A model generated the notes under the pieces. That model ran no database searches. It was not told the DNA's origin and saw nothing but the letters and a program-made list of their open reading frames with translations. A stretch of 64,000 nucleotides of DNA from Mariniflexile sp. TRM1-10 (lineage in GTDB: Bacteria; Bacteroidota; Bacteroidia; Flavobacteriales; Flavobacteriaceae). Of the stretch, positions 40,984 to 49,367 are shown piece by piece. The translations under genes were made by a program, and so were the position numbers. The DNA is taken from assembly GCF_003425985.1 (NCBI RefSeq), contig NZ_CP022985.1, positions 1,029,501 through 1,093,500 on the forward strand, written 5' to 3'. Within the stretch, counting starts at the first letter, position 1, and every line of letters starts with the position of its first letter.

Positions 40984-43494
40984 TTACTTATTATCCAACT
41001 TATTTAAAAATACCCAGGTTTCATTTCGTTTCGTTCCTTTAATGCCTGTTTGATATTTTTTCATGAGCGTATTCCAATCGGTTACACGCGGATTGTTTTC
41101 GGTTGTTTTTTTGTTTAGTTCATCTAAACTTTCGCCTTTCGGAATACTTATAATCAACATTAATTGGCGTCCGTTTTTAAACACCTGTAATTGTTGAAAA
41201 TCGGCATTACAAAAACCTTGTGCTACTTCTGGCCATTCTTCAAATTGCGTTTTATGATAGTTTAAATATTCTTGCTGAAGTTTTTCGTTTTCAACCAAAT
41301 TTGCGGTTAGCACAATATGCTCCCATTCGGCAGCTAACTTGGTATTTTCACATCTTTCAAATTTGCTGAAATTATAAATTGGCGTATTATATGTTTTAAT
41401 TTCAGCCTTGGGATATACGAATGCCAATTCACTTTTTAAATGTTCTATATTATTAAGTTTGGCATACAAAACCATGTGGTTTTTCCATTGGTACAACTGT
41501 GCATTAATGACGCCGTTAGCTTTAGCTATTGCTTTAATTTTAGATGGCTCAAAACCTTTACCAACCAATTCTATTGCTGCAAAATGTGGTATTTCTTGTA
41601 AGGGCCAATTGGCATCTACAACAACTTGTTTTTGTAAATAGTGATACGGTTGCCTGATGCCTGCCTTTTGTTTTATTGATTCACCTACAAAAGCATTATT
41701 GTTTTCCCAAACATTATCGGGTCCATTGGCATTTTGAAGAAATTTTTCGGCAGGTACCCAATTGTTTTTTACATTGAAATAAGAAGAACCTTCATCGGTA
41801 TACAAATAAAACCAGTGATACGGATCGTGTGGGTAAGGATTCTGGTAAATATCATAAATGTAATTTTCTTCAATCCTGCTTTCAGGTTGTGCAGATAGCG
41901 TATAAATGCCTGCTGTGTCGTACAAACGTTTTCCGTAATGATGAATTTTATTGGCAACAACCTTATTGCCTTCCATGGCATTTTTGGTTTTTGTCCAACC
42001 CCAACCCAAGCCTATGCCTGTATATGACACATCGGAAATTTCGTTATGTGCAATGGTTATATTTTTAACAAAACCGACACTTATTCCAACAGTACCCCAA
42101 TCTTCATTGGCTACATTGGTTATTAAATTATCTACAATGGTTTCATTGGTACATACTTCCCTTTCATCTTTTGGATTGTAGGGCAAATGCGTCTCAAAAG
42201 CTTCGTCTGAAAAAACACCTGCATTAATGGCACTTCCACCAATATCTTTAAATAAATTCCCTTGAACCAAATTGTTGCTTGTGCCTTTGTGTAAATCTAA
42301 ACCCGTAGAAGACAAATACTGAAATGTACATTCTTGAAACTGAATATGGTTCGCATAATTAACCTCTACAGCTGCTCTTGGCCTGCCAATCCAAGCTTGG
42401 TTTTCTAATCCAGCTTTATCTGGTGTCCCGGGCGTTTTTAATTTATAGGCATCTAATAAATACATGCCTGCTTGTAGTGGCACATGCCCTTGTTGTGATG
42501 GCCGTAACCAATTACTATACTCAAAAGAAATGCCTTTAAAATAAACATGTTGTACGGGCGCATCTCTAGTTCCTTTTATTTCCAATAAGTTTTCCAAAAC
42601 AGGAATCATCACTTTAGCCGATACCATGTCCTCACCTTCACGTGGGTAATAATAAATTTTCGCTTTTTCTTTATCTAAATACCACTCGCCGGGCTCATCT
42701 AACAAACACAGAGCATTATTTAAAAAGAAGGGCGAATTACCTGTTTTTTTTGAAATCCAAGGTGCTGGCCATGGGTGTTCGCTTTGAATACGACTTTCGG
42801 GTTGTTCAAAGGAAAGTTTGGCACTGTCACCTTTTACCTCCATGTCTTTGATACGTAAATTGGCTATAGCCCACCACTGCTGTACAAGCATTTCCATACC
42901 CGGTTGAAATGTGACCGATGCATCTTTAAAAGGTATCCAACAGGTTTGGGAAATTTTATCCCAAGATAAGATCCTATCCATTTTATCCCCGGAAGTACTT
43001 TTTGCTCTTACCGCTTTTTTACCATGAACCCATAATTGTCTAAAATCAATAATGTTGCCTGCTTTTTTTGGTGCATCTACAACCCAAAGTTCTCCTGAAT
43101 TTAAGCCATTTATCGCCTCGGCTTTTTTCCAGTTTTTAATCTGCATACCACCACTCAAAACAGGTTGTGTATCGGCATGAGCTTCAATAATTGTTGGACT
43201 TTTAGCTGTTCCAGAATCTTCTGGTCTAACAAAAACAGGTTCGTCTAGAAAAAAAGTACCATCCATTAAAATAATGTGAATACCGCCTTCTATTGCTGGG
43301 TCATTCAATCGACGTAGGTCTCGGGCTTTCCTTAAGGCCATGTTAAGAGTCGCCAAAGGTTTTTCTTTAGTACCAGAATTATAATCATTACCATTACTGC
43401 TAACCCATATTTCAATGGCATGGCACGAAAAAGACATAATTACACATAGTAAAAATGTCACTAGCTTACAGTTCTTCTGAGTCTCTGTTTTCAT
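40984..43494 (-). CDS. Beta-helix glycan enzyme (GH141-like) fused to an L-rhamnose-mutarotase-like tail
   Basis: An 836-residue protein with signal ending CHAIE. An N-terminal right-handed beta-helix (~25-620) has a start typical of the GH141-type group: IWVSSNGNDYNSGTKEKPLATLNMALRKARDLRR, GTFFLDEPVFVRPEDSGTAKSPTIIEA, PVLSGGMQIKNWKKA and LLDEPGEWYLDKEKAKIYYYP, with parallel-coil repeats such as IVDNLITNVANEDWGTVGISV. The last ~200 residues hold two ferredoxin-like halves; the second (QQEYLNYHKTQFEEWPEV..QVFKNGRQLMLIISIPKG..VTDWNTLMKKYQ) matches the RhaM/DUF718 mutarotase pattern including His and Trp-Pro-Glu. RhaM interconverts L-rhamnose anomers. The fusion suggests release of rhamnose or fucose-like sugar and anomer interconversion in one periplasmic protein. 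Has its own regulon module 266 bp upstream. Confidence 0.75.
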   Translation of the reverse strand: MKTETQKNCKLVTFLLCVIMSFSCHAIEIWVSSNGNDYNSGTKEKPLATLNMALRKARDLRRLNDPAIEGGIHIILMDGTFFLDEPVFVRPEDSGTAKSPTIIEAHADTQPVLSGGMQIKNWKKAEAINGLNSGELWVVDAPKKAGNIIDFRQLWVHGKKAVRAKSTSGDKMDRILSWDKISQTCWIPFKDASVTFQPGMEMLVQQWWAIANLRIKDMEVKGDSAKLSFEQPESRIQSEHPWPAPWISKKTGNSPFFLNNALCLLDEPGEWYLDKEKAKIYYYPREGEDMVSAKVMIPVLENLLEIKGTRDAPVQHVYFKGISFEYSNWLRPSQQGHVPLQAGMYLLDAYKLKTPGTPDKAGLENQAWIGRPRAAVEVNYANHIQFQECTFQYLSSTGLDLHKGTSNNLVQGNLFKDIGGSAINAGVFSDEAFETHLPYNPKDEREVCTNETIVDNLITNVANEDWGTVGISVGFVKNITIAHNEISDVSYTGIGLGWGWTKTKNAMEGNKVVANKIHHYGKRLYDTAGIYTLSAQPESRIEENYIYDIYQNPYPHDPYHWFYLYTDEGSSYFNVKNNWVPAEKFLQNANGPDNVWENNNAFVGESIKQKAGIRQPYHYLQKQVVVDANWPLQEIPHFAAIELVGKGFEPSKIKAIAKANGVINAQLYQWKNHMVLYAKLNNIEHLKSELAFVYPKAEIKTYNTPIYNFSKFERCENTKLAAEWEHIVLTANLVENEKLQQEYLNYHKTQFEEWPEVAQGFCNADFQQLQVFKNGRQLMLIISIPKGESLDELNKKTTENNPRVTDWNTLMKKYQTGIKGTKRNETWVFLNKLDNK

Positions 43495-43825
43495 TTATTA
43501 TTTTTAGTGAAGTCATTTAAAATTTTTCGCTTACAAACAAAAAATCTAAATCACTTCATTGCGTTAATTCTGTAAGTTATTAACTTTTCCGTTTTTTTTC
43601 GATAAAGTTGCTATTTGAATTTTATCTTCAATATTTATAAAATAGAGAATTAATAATTTAGCATCACAATATCTCAACACAATCATCTCTGTACTAATAT
43701 TTTAGATTATATTTTTACTAAAACTTAAGGCTACAGATTTTAACTTTTAATAATGGGGAGCTAATATTCACATTTTAACAATAAAATAATGCCATTTTTA
43801 AGCGATGGTCAATTTTATAAAGATG
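43495..43825. other. 331-bp spacer holding the regulon module, otherwise empty
   Basis: No coding frame of note. It is strongly AT-rich, and besides module copy A (43760-43820) I see no terminator hairpin after the oxidoreductase gene. It implies a leader of about 250 bases for the beta-helix/mutarotase mRNA. Confidence 0.6.
43760..43820 (-). promoter_or_regulatory. 61-bp regulon module, copy A (beta-helix/mutarotase gene)
   Basis: The minus strand reads TTATAAAATTGACCATCG, then a 34-bp gap, then AATATTAGC. TTGACCATCG is at 43803-43812 and AATATTAGC at 43760-43768. Nearly identical to copy B over the first 27 bases. Confidence 0.8.
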
Positions 43826-44893
43826 CTATTCTATGCCGTATTCCAATTTTATATCGTCAATTTTAACAGGCTTACCTGTTTTTAACGTTCTATCCATGGC
43901 TTGCAATAACACGACTGTTCCAACACCTTCTACCACATTTGGGTAAGCTGTAAAATTTTGCTCAATGCTATCAATAAAGTATTCTAAATAGTTTTGATAC
44001 TCACCTGCATGATGGGTTTGTCCTTCAAACCGGTAGTAATATTTAAGTTTTTCGTCGCCCCAGTATATGATTTTCTCTTCCCCTTCTTTACTGGTAACCG
44101 AATATCGTAATTCATGATAATCTGCTTGACTAGCTCCCAATGTTCCTCTTAAAATACAGCTTAACGTACTATCTCTTTTTGTTGGCTGTGTTGGGGACGA
44201 ATACACGCCACTGGCTCTTGCAACACGGCCATCTTTAGCTTTAAAAATAAAGTGCATGGTGTCTTCGTTTTTTAATCCAGCCATAGTGCCGTTATCACTT
44301 ACCATACCATAACCCATGACTTCTTCTATATCTGGTAAATACCATCTTATAAAATCTACTGGATGGCTCAAGCCTCCATACAACCACTTAAAAGATTTTA
44401 ATAAAGACCATTCTTTTGCCAAAAACCAACGATTATCTGCGTGGTAATGTGCTTCAACTGTGATTAAATCGCCAATAACGCCCTCTACAAATTCTTTTCT
44501 TTGCTTTTTCATTGGCTCGGAAAACCTAGAGCTTTGCCCTATAAAAACCTGCTTTCCTGTTTGCTCGCATATTTCTATTAACTCTTTCGCTTTTGTTAAA
44601 TCGTCAATAAAAGGCTTCGTACAAACCACATGCTTGTTATGTAATAAAGCTTGTTTAACGTGCTCAGCATGCAAATGATCTGGCGTATAAATTGCTATAA
44701 CATCAATAGAATCATCGTTTAACAAATCGTCATAATTTGTTGTATAGTGCCAAAAATCAAACTCTTTGGCTCGCTGCTTACAGAGTTTTTCATTTATATC
44801 ACAAACCTTAACAAGTTTTAATTTTTCGCTCTGAAGAGCTGCCGACATGGTACTTCGACCTTCACCAAGACCTAGTATTGCTACATTTAACAT
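43826..44893 (-). CDS. Gfo/Idh/MocA-family NAD(P)-dependent sugar oxidoreductase
   Basis: A 355-residue cytoplasmic enzyme. The Rossmann fold starts NVAILGLGEGRSTMSAAL, followed by VCDINEKLCKQRAKEF, DVIAIYTPDHLHAEHVKQALLHNKHVVCTKPFIDD (the family's EKP-type motif as TKP) and a C-terminal beta-sheet domain with KWLYGGLSHPVDFIRWYLPD holding the catalytic-type Gly/His segment. It oxidises or epimerises a sugar or sugar acid; substrate unreadable. It is divergent from the AraC regulator and has regulon module copy B 76 bp upstream, so probably induced with the PUL. Could process a rare pectic sugar. Confidence 0.85.
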   Translation of the reverse strand: MLNVAILGLGEGRSTMSAALQSEKLKLVKVCDINEKLCKQRAKEFDFWHYTTNYDDLLNDDSIDVIAIYTPDHLHAEHVKQALLHNKHVVCTKPFIDDLTKAKELIEICEQTGKQVFIGQSSRFSEPMKKQRKEFVEGVIGDLITVEAHYHADNRWFLAKEWSLLKSFKWLYGGLSHPVDFIRWYLPDIEEVMGYGMVSDNGTMAGLKNEDTMHFIFKAKDGRVARASGVYSSPTQPTKRDSTLSCILRGTLGASQADYHELRYSVTSKEGEEKIIYWGDEKLKYYYRFEGQTHHAGEYQNYLEYFIDSIEQNFTAYPNVVEGVGTVVLLQAMDRTLKTGKPVKIDDIKLEYGIE

Positions 44894-44969
44894 GATATGT
44901 ATTAATTTTTTAAGAAATTGTGTATTACTTTTGCAAACACAAAACCATTGTATTAAATATGAAATAGTA

Positions 44970-45030
44970 GCGAATATTCGTTTTTTTATACTAAAAAAAT
45001 GCTATTTTTAAGCGATGGTCAATTTTATAA
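44970..45030 (-). promoter_or_regulatory. 61-bp regulon module, copy B (oxidoreductase / araC-type intergenic)
   Basis: TTGACCATCG is at 45013-45022 (minus strand) and AATATTCGC at 44970-44978, with a 34-bp gap. Here the second box is the perfect palindrome CGAATATTCG. Inverted-repeat element R1 starts only 8 bp beyond the module, between it and the AraC-family gene. Confidence 0.8.
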
Positions 45031-45037
45031 TTTTTTT

Positions 45038-45246
45038 AGAGACTGTCTGAATTTTGTTTTTGAAATATTTTATAGTGTATTTTTTAGTCAGACAGGGCCG
45101 AGCTTATAAAAAGGTCTGGGAGACCTTTTTAGCGAAGGAGCTAGGCTGCCGCGAGGGAGAGGCACATAACTTCGAACCGAAAAACAGCTGAAGGATAGCG
45201 GAAAAAGACGCATAAAAGAACCAAAGGATAAAACTTAAAAGTCTCT
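45038..45246. repeat. MITE-like inverted-repeat element R1
   Basis: It starts AGAGACTGTCTGAATTTTG and ends CTTAAAAGTCTCT. It is a copy of the element at 61920-62137, sharing the GGGCCGAGC flank, a 10-bp hairpin AAAAAGGTCT/AGACCTTTTT (45108-45130), AGCGAAGGAGC, GCTGCCGCGAGGGAGAG and CATAAAAGAACCAAAGGATAAAACTTA. No coding capacity. Confidence 0.85.
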
Positions 45247-45256
45247 TACAATTCAA

Positions 45257-45286
45257 ATATCTGTACAAACTATATCTGTACAAACT
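45257..45286. repeat. Tandem 15-bp direct repeat between two MITE-like elements
   Basis: ATATCTGTACAAACT occurs twice head to tail (45257-45271, 45272-45286) in the 41 bp between elements R1 and R2, upstream of the AraC-family gene. It might be a regulator site or insertion debris. Confidence 0.55.
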
Positions 45287-45287
45287 A

Positions 45288-45448
45288 AGAGACTGTTTAA
45301 ATTTTGTTTTTGGAATGTTTTATAGGGTATTTTTTTTCAGGCGAAGGTATTTTGAGATTCATAGCCATAGCTATGGACCGAAAAATAGCTGATGTATGGC
45401 GGAAAAAAACACATAAAAGAACCAAAGGGTAAAACTTAAACAGTCTCT
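45288..45448. repeat. MITE-like inverted-repeat element R2 (internally deleted)
   Basis: It begins AGAGACTGTTTAAATTTTG and ends CTTAAACAGTCTCT, giving 13-14 bp matching arms. It lacks the ~60-bp hairpin section of R1 and R3 but keeps GATTCATAGCCATAGCTATGG (a CCATAGCTATGG palindrome), the GCTGATGTATGGCGG word and CATAAAAGAACCAAAGGGTAAAACTTA. It ends 31 bp before the AraC-family start, so it probably carries or displaces that promoter. Confidence 0.85.
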
Positions 45449-45479
45449 AATTTCTAAGACCAATTTTTAATAATTAAAT

Positions 45480-46409
45480 ATGGAAAATTCAGGTGAAAAC
45501 GAGTTATCAAATAAAAAAAAGAAAATTGGAAACCAAGGTATTTGGTGGCATCAAGATAACTTAGGCCCCTTAAAACACTTCCCTTTCATTAGACAATTTG
45601 GTAGCATGAAGTTTTCTAAAGTTAGAATGGACGAAACCATGCTCCCACATTTAAATGATGGTATTGAAATACATTTTGTAAATAGCGGCAAATATAAATG
45701 GGCCGTAGACGGCAACGAAATTGAACTTTTACCAGATAATTTATCGGTAACTGCGCCTTGGCAATTAAATGGAAGCCCTACAGGCAAAATGGATATTGGG
45801 CAAATAAACTGGATGGTAATAAAACCAGAGGAATACGATTTGGATACGCCTCTTAAACTAGGTTCCTGGACTAAATTATCAGATAAATTCCAAAAAAAAA
45901 TTGGCACCATGATTACCAATGAAAATGCCATTGTTGTTGAAAAAGCCAAAGTTTTTAAGAAATACTTCATCGAACTTGAAAAAGAGCTATCAAACCAAGA
46001 AAGAGGTTTTGAAATAATAGTTCACAACATTATTGAAAACTTTTTTATAGACTTATATAGGCACTTAGCGCTTAGAGAACAAAAAATACAGGAAGAGGAT
46101 AATTTCATCATCAAATTAACCCAAATTGTTACTAACGACTTAAGCAAAAAGTGGATTATTGATGATTTGGCATATATGTTTGGCATGGGTAAAACCAAGT
46201 TTACTTACGAAGTAAAAAAGCATACGGGGTATCCTCCAAATAGCTTTATAATCAACCTAAAAATTGAAAAAGCCATTGATTTAATTAAAAACAATGATGC
46301 TATGAGCATGTCCGATATTGCATATGCATGTGGATTTTCATCATTACAACATTTTACTTCTACCTTTTCACAACGTATAGGTATTAGTCCCGGAAAATAT
46401 AAAAAGTGA
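45480..46409 (+). CDS. AraC-family transcriptional regulator
   Basis: A 309-residue protein. The N-terminal cupin sensor at ~35-115 includes LNDGIEIHFVNSGKYKWAVDGNEIELLPDNLSVTAPWQLNG. The C-terminal double HTH is SKKWIIDDLAYMFGMGKTKFTYEVKKHTGYPPNSFIINLKIEKAIDLI, then MSDIAYACGFSSLQHFTSTFSQRIGISPGKY, which matches the AraC/XylS signature closely. It is the only regulator next to the PUL's cytoplasmic genes and is divergent from the oxidoreductase, so a candidate activator of the four 61-bp modules (inference). No signal or kinase domains are present, so it senses a cytoplasmic ligand. Two MITE-like elements fill the 450 bp upstream. Confidence 0.92.
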   Translation: MENSGENELSNKKKKIGNQGIWWHQDNLGPLKHFPFIRQFGSMKFSKVRMDETMLPHLNDGIEIHFVNSGKYKWAVDGNEIELLPDNLSVTAPWQLNGSPTGKMDIGQINWMVIKPEEYDLDTPLKLGSWTKLSDKFQKKIGTMITNENAIVVEKAKVFKKYFIELEKELSNQERGFEIIVHNIIENFFIDLYRHLALREQKIQEEDNFIIKLTQIVTNDLSKKWIIDDLAYMFGMGKTKFTYEVKKHTGYPPNSFIINLKIEKAIDLIKNNDAMSMSDIAYACGFSSLQHFTSTFSQRIGISPGKYKK

Positions 46410-46485
46410 ACAACTTCACATGAATTCGATGTAACCTCACTTATATCTGTTTGATTACAACCTTAAATCCATAAGTCTCTCATTC

Positions 46486-46538
46486 TTACCGCCACCAGTT
46501 GCATACTGGCGGTAGCGCATACTAGGGAACAGTGGGGG
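46486..46538. repeat. Hairpin repeat, copy 1
   Basis: ACCGCCACCAGTTGCATACT followed by GGCGGTAGCGCATACTAGGG and AACAGTGGGGG. TACCGCCA...TGGCGGTA forms an imperfect stem. A second copy, 90 percent similar by eye, is at 47415-47466. Located between the AraC-family gene and the end of the RHS-tail island. Confidence 0.75.
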
Positions 46539-46677
46539 AATAGCATAACTCTTTACCAAAGCACAATAAAAAGAGTAATAATAATGACAATACTTAAAAT
46601 AATCAATAATTTAGTATTACGTAAAAAGAAATCAAAAAAAAACTCTAAAAGAATTTTCAAAAATTCTTCCATTACCA

Positions 46678-47157
46678 CTATTTTACAATGTTACCATTAT
46701 CATATAAAACTTTACTAATTTGTTTTCCTTCTTCATCAAAATAATAACATATTCCATTGGCCTTTCCTTTTATTGTGTTTCCAATTTCCTTTATAACCCC
46801 ATTTTTATGAAATTTCATACTCTGACTATCATTATGGATATCTGATGACCTAAATGATTTCATCTTACCATCATTATCAAATGCAATTATAATTTTATCT
46901 CTTTTTCCGTGTGTATATTGAACTAAATATTTTGGGATATTTGTTTTTTCATCAAGAATTAAAGAAAATCCTTCTTGAATATTATTTTCAAAATGAGAAA
47001 CACCTACAATTTTATCTTCATCATTAAAAAAAAGTGAGTCTTTAATGTTGAGAGTGTTTTCCTTTTCATTTTCTTTTGAATGAACAACATTACTTTTTTG
47101 TTGGTTAGTACAATTAATAAATATTCCCAATAACCAAACAAACAAGTACTTTTTCAT
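46678..47157 (-). CDS. Small MORN-like repeat lipoprotein, possible immunity protein
   Basis: A 159-residue protein from the ATG at 47155-47157 (MKKYLFVWLLGIFINC, lipobox IFINC); an in-frame start three codons earlier would overlap the upstream frame. The body has MORN/YwqK-like strand repeats: GVSHFENNIQEGFSLILDEK, MKFHKNGVIKEIGNTIKGKANGICYYFDEEGKQISKVLYDNG. At the 3' end of an RHS locus such proteins are often immunity or cell-surface partners, but no direct evidence here. Weak hairpin repeats flank it on both sides. Confidence 0.65.
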   Translation of the reverse strand: MKKYLFVWLLGIFINCTNQQKSNVVHSKENEKENTLNIKDSLFFNDEDKIVGVSHFENNIQEGFSLILDEKTNIPKYLVQYTHGKRDKIIIAFDNDGKMKSFRSSDIHNDSQSMKFHKNGVIKEIGNTIKGKANGICYYFDEEGKQISKVLYDNGNIVK

Positions 47158-47158
47158 A

Positions 47159-47368
47159 TTAATCATTATTAGTTAAATACATTCCAAATATATATAAATT
47201 ATTACCGTCTTGGGTGCCATAATATGCATATCTATAATTACCTGTAGCATGCCGATTCTTTAAATATTCTGCATCACTAGTATTAATAGTAGATTGTTTA
47301 AAAAGGTTATCATTAGAATAAATTATTATTACATCATTTAACACTTCTGTTCCCATCAGCTTACGCAT
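47159..47368 (-). pseudogene. Short orphan frame, possible fragment of an RHS-associated gene
   Basis: A 69-residue frame (MRKLMGTEVLNDVIIIYSNDN..GNNLYIFGMYLTNND) starts just after a hairpin/T-tract terminator. No family is recognised. It abuts the MORN-like lipoprotein by 1 bp, and its tyrosine-rich soluble tail looks like the C-terminal part of a larger protein whose front has been lost. Could be a genuine small protein. Confidence 0.35.
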
Positions 47369-47395
47369 AAAAAAACCACAACTTTTATATTGTGG
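47369..47395 (-). terminator. Intrinsic terminator in the RHS tail region
   Basis: On the minus strand the stem CCACAA...TTGTGG (47376-47395) is followed by seven T (47369-47375). It would end transcripts coming from the orphan RHS cassette. Confidence 0.6.
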
Positions 47396-47414
47396 CTCTG
47401 TGTTTTTCTTACTC

Positions 47415-47466
47415 TTACCGCCATCAGTCGCAAACTGGCGGTAGCCATACTAGGGAACAGCGGGGG
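47415..47466. repeat. Hairpin repeat, copy 2
   Basis: TTACCGCCATCAGTCGCAAA then CTGGCGGTAGCCATACTAGG and GAACAGCGGGGG, matching the copy at 46486-46538. The two copies bracket the 69-residue frame and the lipoprotein gene, as if they bounded a cassette. Confidence 0.75.
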
Positions 47467-47485
47467 TTATTAGTTGTTTAGTCCA

Positions 47486-48003
47486 TTACCACCCTTTACT
47501 CAAGTAATTAACATTTATAGGTTCCATTATATAATAGCAATTATTGTATTTAGACAAATTTATTTTCATACTCCAATGATCATTTTTATAATCCTCTAAT
47601 CTTACAACATATCTATCAATTATATAACCTGACTCTTCCTCAGTCTTTTCTAATTTAAAATCAATTAACTTAAAATCAATCCTATTCAATTTATAAATCC
47701 TTTTTAAAGTTCTAATAAATACATTATAACCTATTGAATACATTTTAATAAATTCTTCTTTATCATTTTTTAACACTTCAACTAATTCTTTATGTTCTGG
47801 ATTTTCTTCAGAAGAATTTTTCAAAATTTCTAAAACAATATTAGATTCGATCAAAGAAATATACTCTTTTTCATCCATACTATTAATTGACTCTATTGAA
47901 GCTTCAATTAAATCCTTGGCTGGTTTACAATTTTTATTAGATAGTTTCTTACATTTAAAAAGCAAAAAACAAAAACAACAATCAAAATAACTTTTTTATT
48001 CAT
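47486..48003 (-). pseudogene. Probable lipoprotein/immunity gene split by a one-base homopolymer shift
   Basis: The main frame (47486-47965, ending NVNYLSKGW) has no ATG start; it opens only at TTG. Directly upstream in the neighbouring frame lies ATG 48001-48003 with MNKKVILIVVFVF, a signal-peptide-like start. Adding one T to the run of six at about 47964-47969 would join them as a lipoprotein with LLFKC lipobox and then the ~155-residue helical body (KDLIEASIESINSMDEKEYISLIES...). It directly follows the orphan RHS tail, the position of an immunity gene. Either a real inactivation or a base-call error in a homopolymer. Confidence 0.6.
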
Positions 48004-48034
48004 AATCATACTTTTGTTTAAATGTTTTTTTAGG

Positions 48035-48970
48035 CTATTTTTTTACCCATTTCCCTGAAAAAATATCATATGTATATGTTCCTTCATCTAAGTTTCCAGA
48101 ATTGGCTTTTTTCAATAGTTCCTCAGTAGCCTTTTCTTTTTCCTTTTTTCTTTTTCTTTTTCATCCTTCTTTTCAAAATACTCCTTAATTGATTTAATCA
48201 AATCAAATCCAAAACTATAACGATCTGGATCTCCTCTATCTGTCGGATTAATTTGAAGAGATTCTGTAGACATTATCAATATATCAAAAGCATCAAAAAA
48301 GTCTTCCTCTTTAGCCCTCGCTATCATATCTTTAAGAGCATCCTTGTTTTTTGAAGTCTCCAAAAGAGATAGAAATTCCTTTCGATTATTCTCTTTCTTT
48401 ACTCTATTCCAGCCATTATCTTCAACTCCGTCAAAAAGTTTATGATCAGTTCTATAGAATGAAACTTTCTTCCCTTCTCTGTCTAATTTATAAATTCTGT
48501 GAAATTTATCATTTGTAGTTTTGATTTTAACAAATTTATTGTCTTTAGTTATCATCCAATCATCTCTTCCGTCAGGGTCAAATCTATTTATTGGATCATT
48601 ACTGCAAAAATGATAAGGTGTTTGATTTGTATTTGATAACTCACCTGCCAATGGGTCAATATTCATCCATCTCCCCAAACTGGCATCATAATTCCTTGCT
48701 CCAAAGTCCAACCACTGAAGCGTATTGTTGAACTCATTCTGCTCTTCCTTGCCGCCAAAACCATATGGATGGTCAATTCCATTTATGTTAGAATTGTAAC
48801 CCTTGTGACGTAACCCAAAAGGATAATAATTGTTCTCCTCAAGTATCTGTAATACAGGCGTAGAGGTAGTACTCACATCCTTATAAGACAGTCGTATGTT
48901 CCCTAAGTGGTCCTTGTACTGGTACACATACTTATAACCGTTTACGGCATCCACATAGTAATTAACCGTT
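48035..48970 (-). pseudogene. Orphan RHS core + C-terminal tail, frameshifted near the end
   Basis: The longest frame (48112-48954, from GTG) begins inside an RHS core: YKDHLGNIRLSYKD, NYYPFGLRHKGYN, ARNYDASLGRWMNIDPLAG, NDPINRFDPDGRDDWM, then a unique ~150-residue tail. A TAA lies just upstream at ~48970, so it has no own start: a displaced RHS tip. Its printed end (EKRKKKRLLRNY) is out of frame; adding one A to the run at 48144-48149 gives EKEKATEELLKKANSGNLDEGTYTYDIFSGKWVKK and a TAG at 48035-48037. Such orphan tips downstream of a full RHS gene are a known store of alternative toxin tails. The tail's activity is not recognisable. Confidence 0.7.
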
Positions 48971-48992
48971 TATAACCCAGATGTTATAGAAA

Positions 48993-49367
48993 TTAATCAA
49001 TAACATCTAATAAACTCAAGTCTTCCCATACATCTACATAATCACCTCCTTCTGCTATTAAAAATCTATAACCTGGTTCTAAACCTAAAAAAGGCATTAT
49101 TAGAGAATTTAATTCATTTAAATGCTTTATATGCAATGGTTTAAAAAAATCTGGAGCATCAGAATATTCACCTGCCCATATATACCACCCTGTGGTATCA
49201 CCATTAGAAAAATGCCTCAATCCATTTATTGGTTGAACCCCTTCCAAAACGTTATCAGAAATTCCAATTTTTGAATTTAATGGAGCTTCTACAAAAGCTG
49301 TTCCATATTTTTTACAAATACGCTTTTGTTCATTAATTAAATCTATTTCATTATTATGTTTACTCAT
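48993..49367 (-). CDS. Imm33-like (DUF2185) immunity protein
   Basis: A 124-residue acidic soluble protein directly after the RHS-HNH toxin gene. GWYIWAGEYSDAPDFFKPLHIKHLNEL..FLGLEPGYRFLIAEGGDYVDVWED matches the Imm33/DUF2185 pattern as I know it. No signal peptide, so cytoplasmic protection against a nuclease is consistent. The start ATG (49365-49367) lies in the second copy of a 39-bp duplication that also contains the toxin's last codons, showing that toxin stop and immunity start originally overlapped (ATGA). Confidence 0.75.
   Translation of the reverse strand: MSKHNNEIDLINEQKRICKKYGTAFVEAPLNSKIGISDNVLEGVQPINGLRHFSNGDTTGWYIWAGEYSDAPDFFKPLHIKHLNELNSLIMPFLGLEPGYRFLIAEGGDYVDVWEDLSLLDVID

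Noticed and set aside
45038..45448. R1/R2 as a CRISPR or integron attC array
   Set aside because: Only two dissimilar-length copies with terminal inverted repeats, no regular spacers and no integrase or cas genes.
45551..45970. 139-residue minus-strand frame inside the AraC-family gene
   Set aside because: It is antisense to a well-supported regulator, has no recognisable domain, and its composition follows from the opposite-strand codons.
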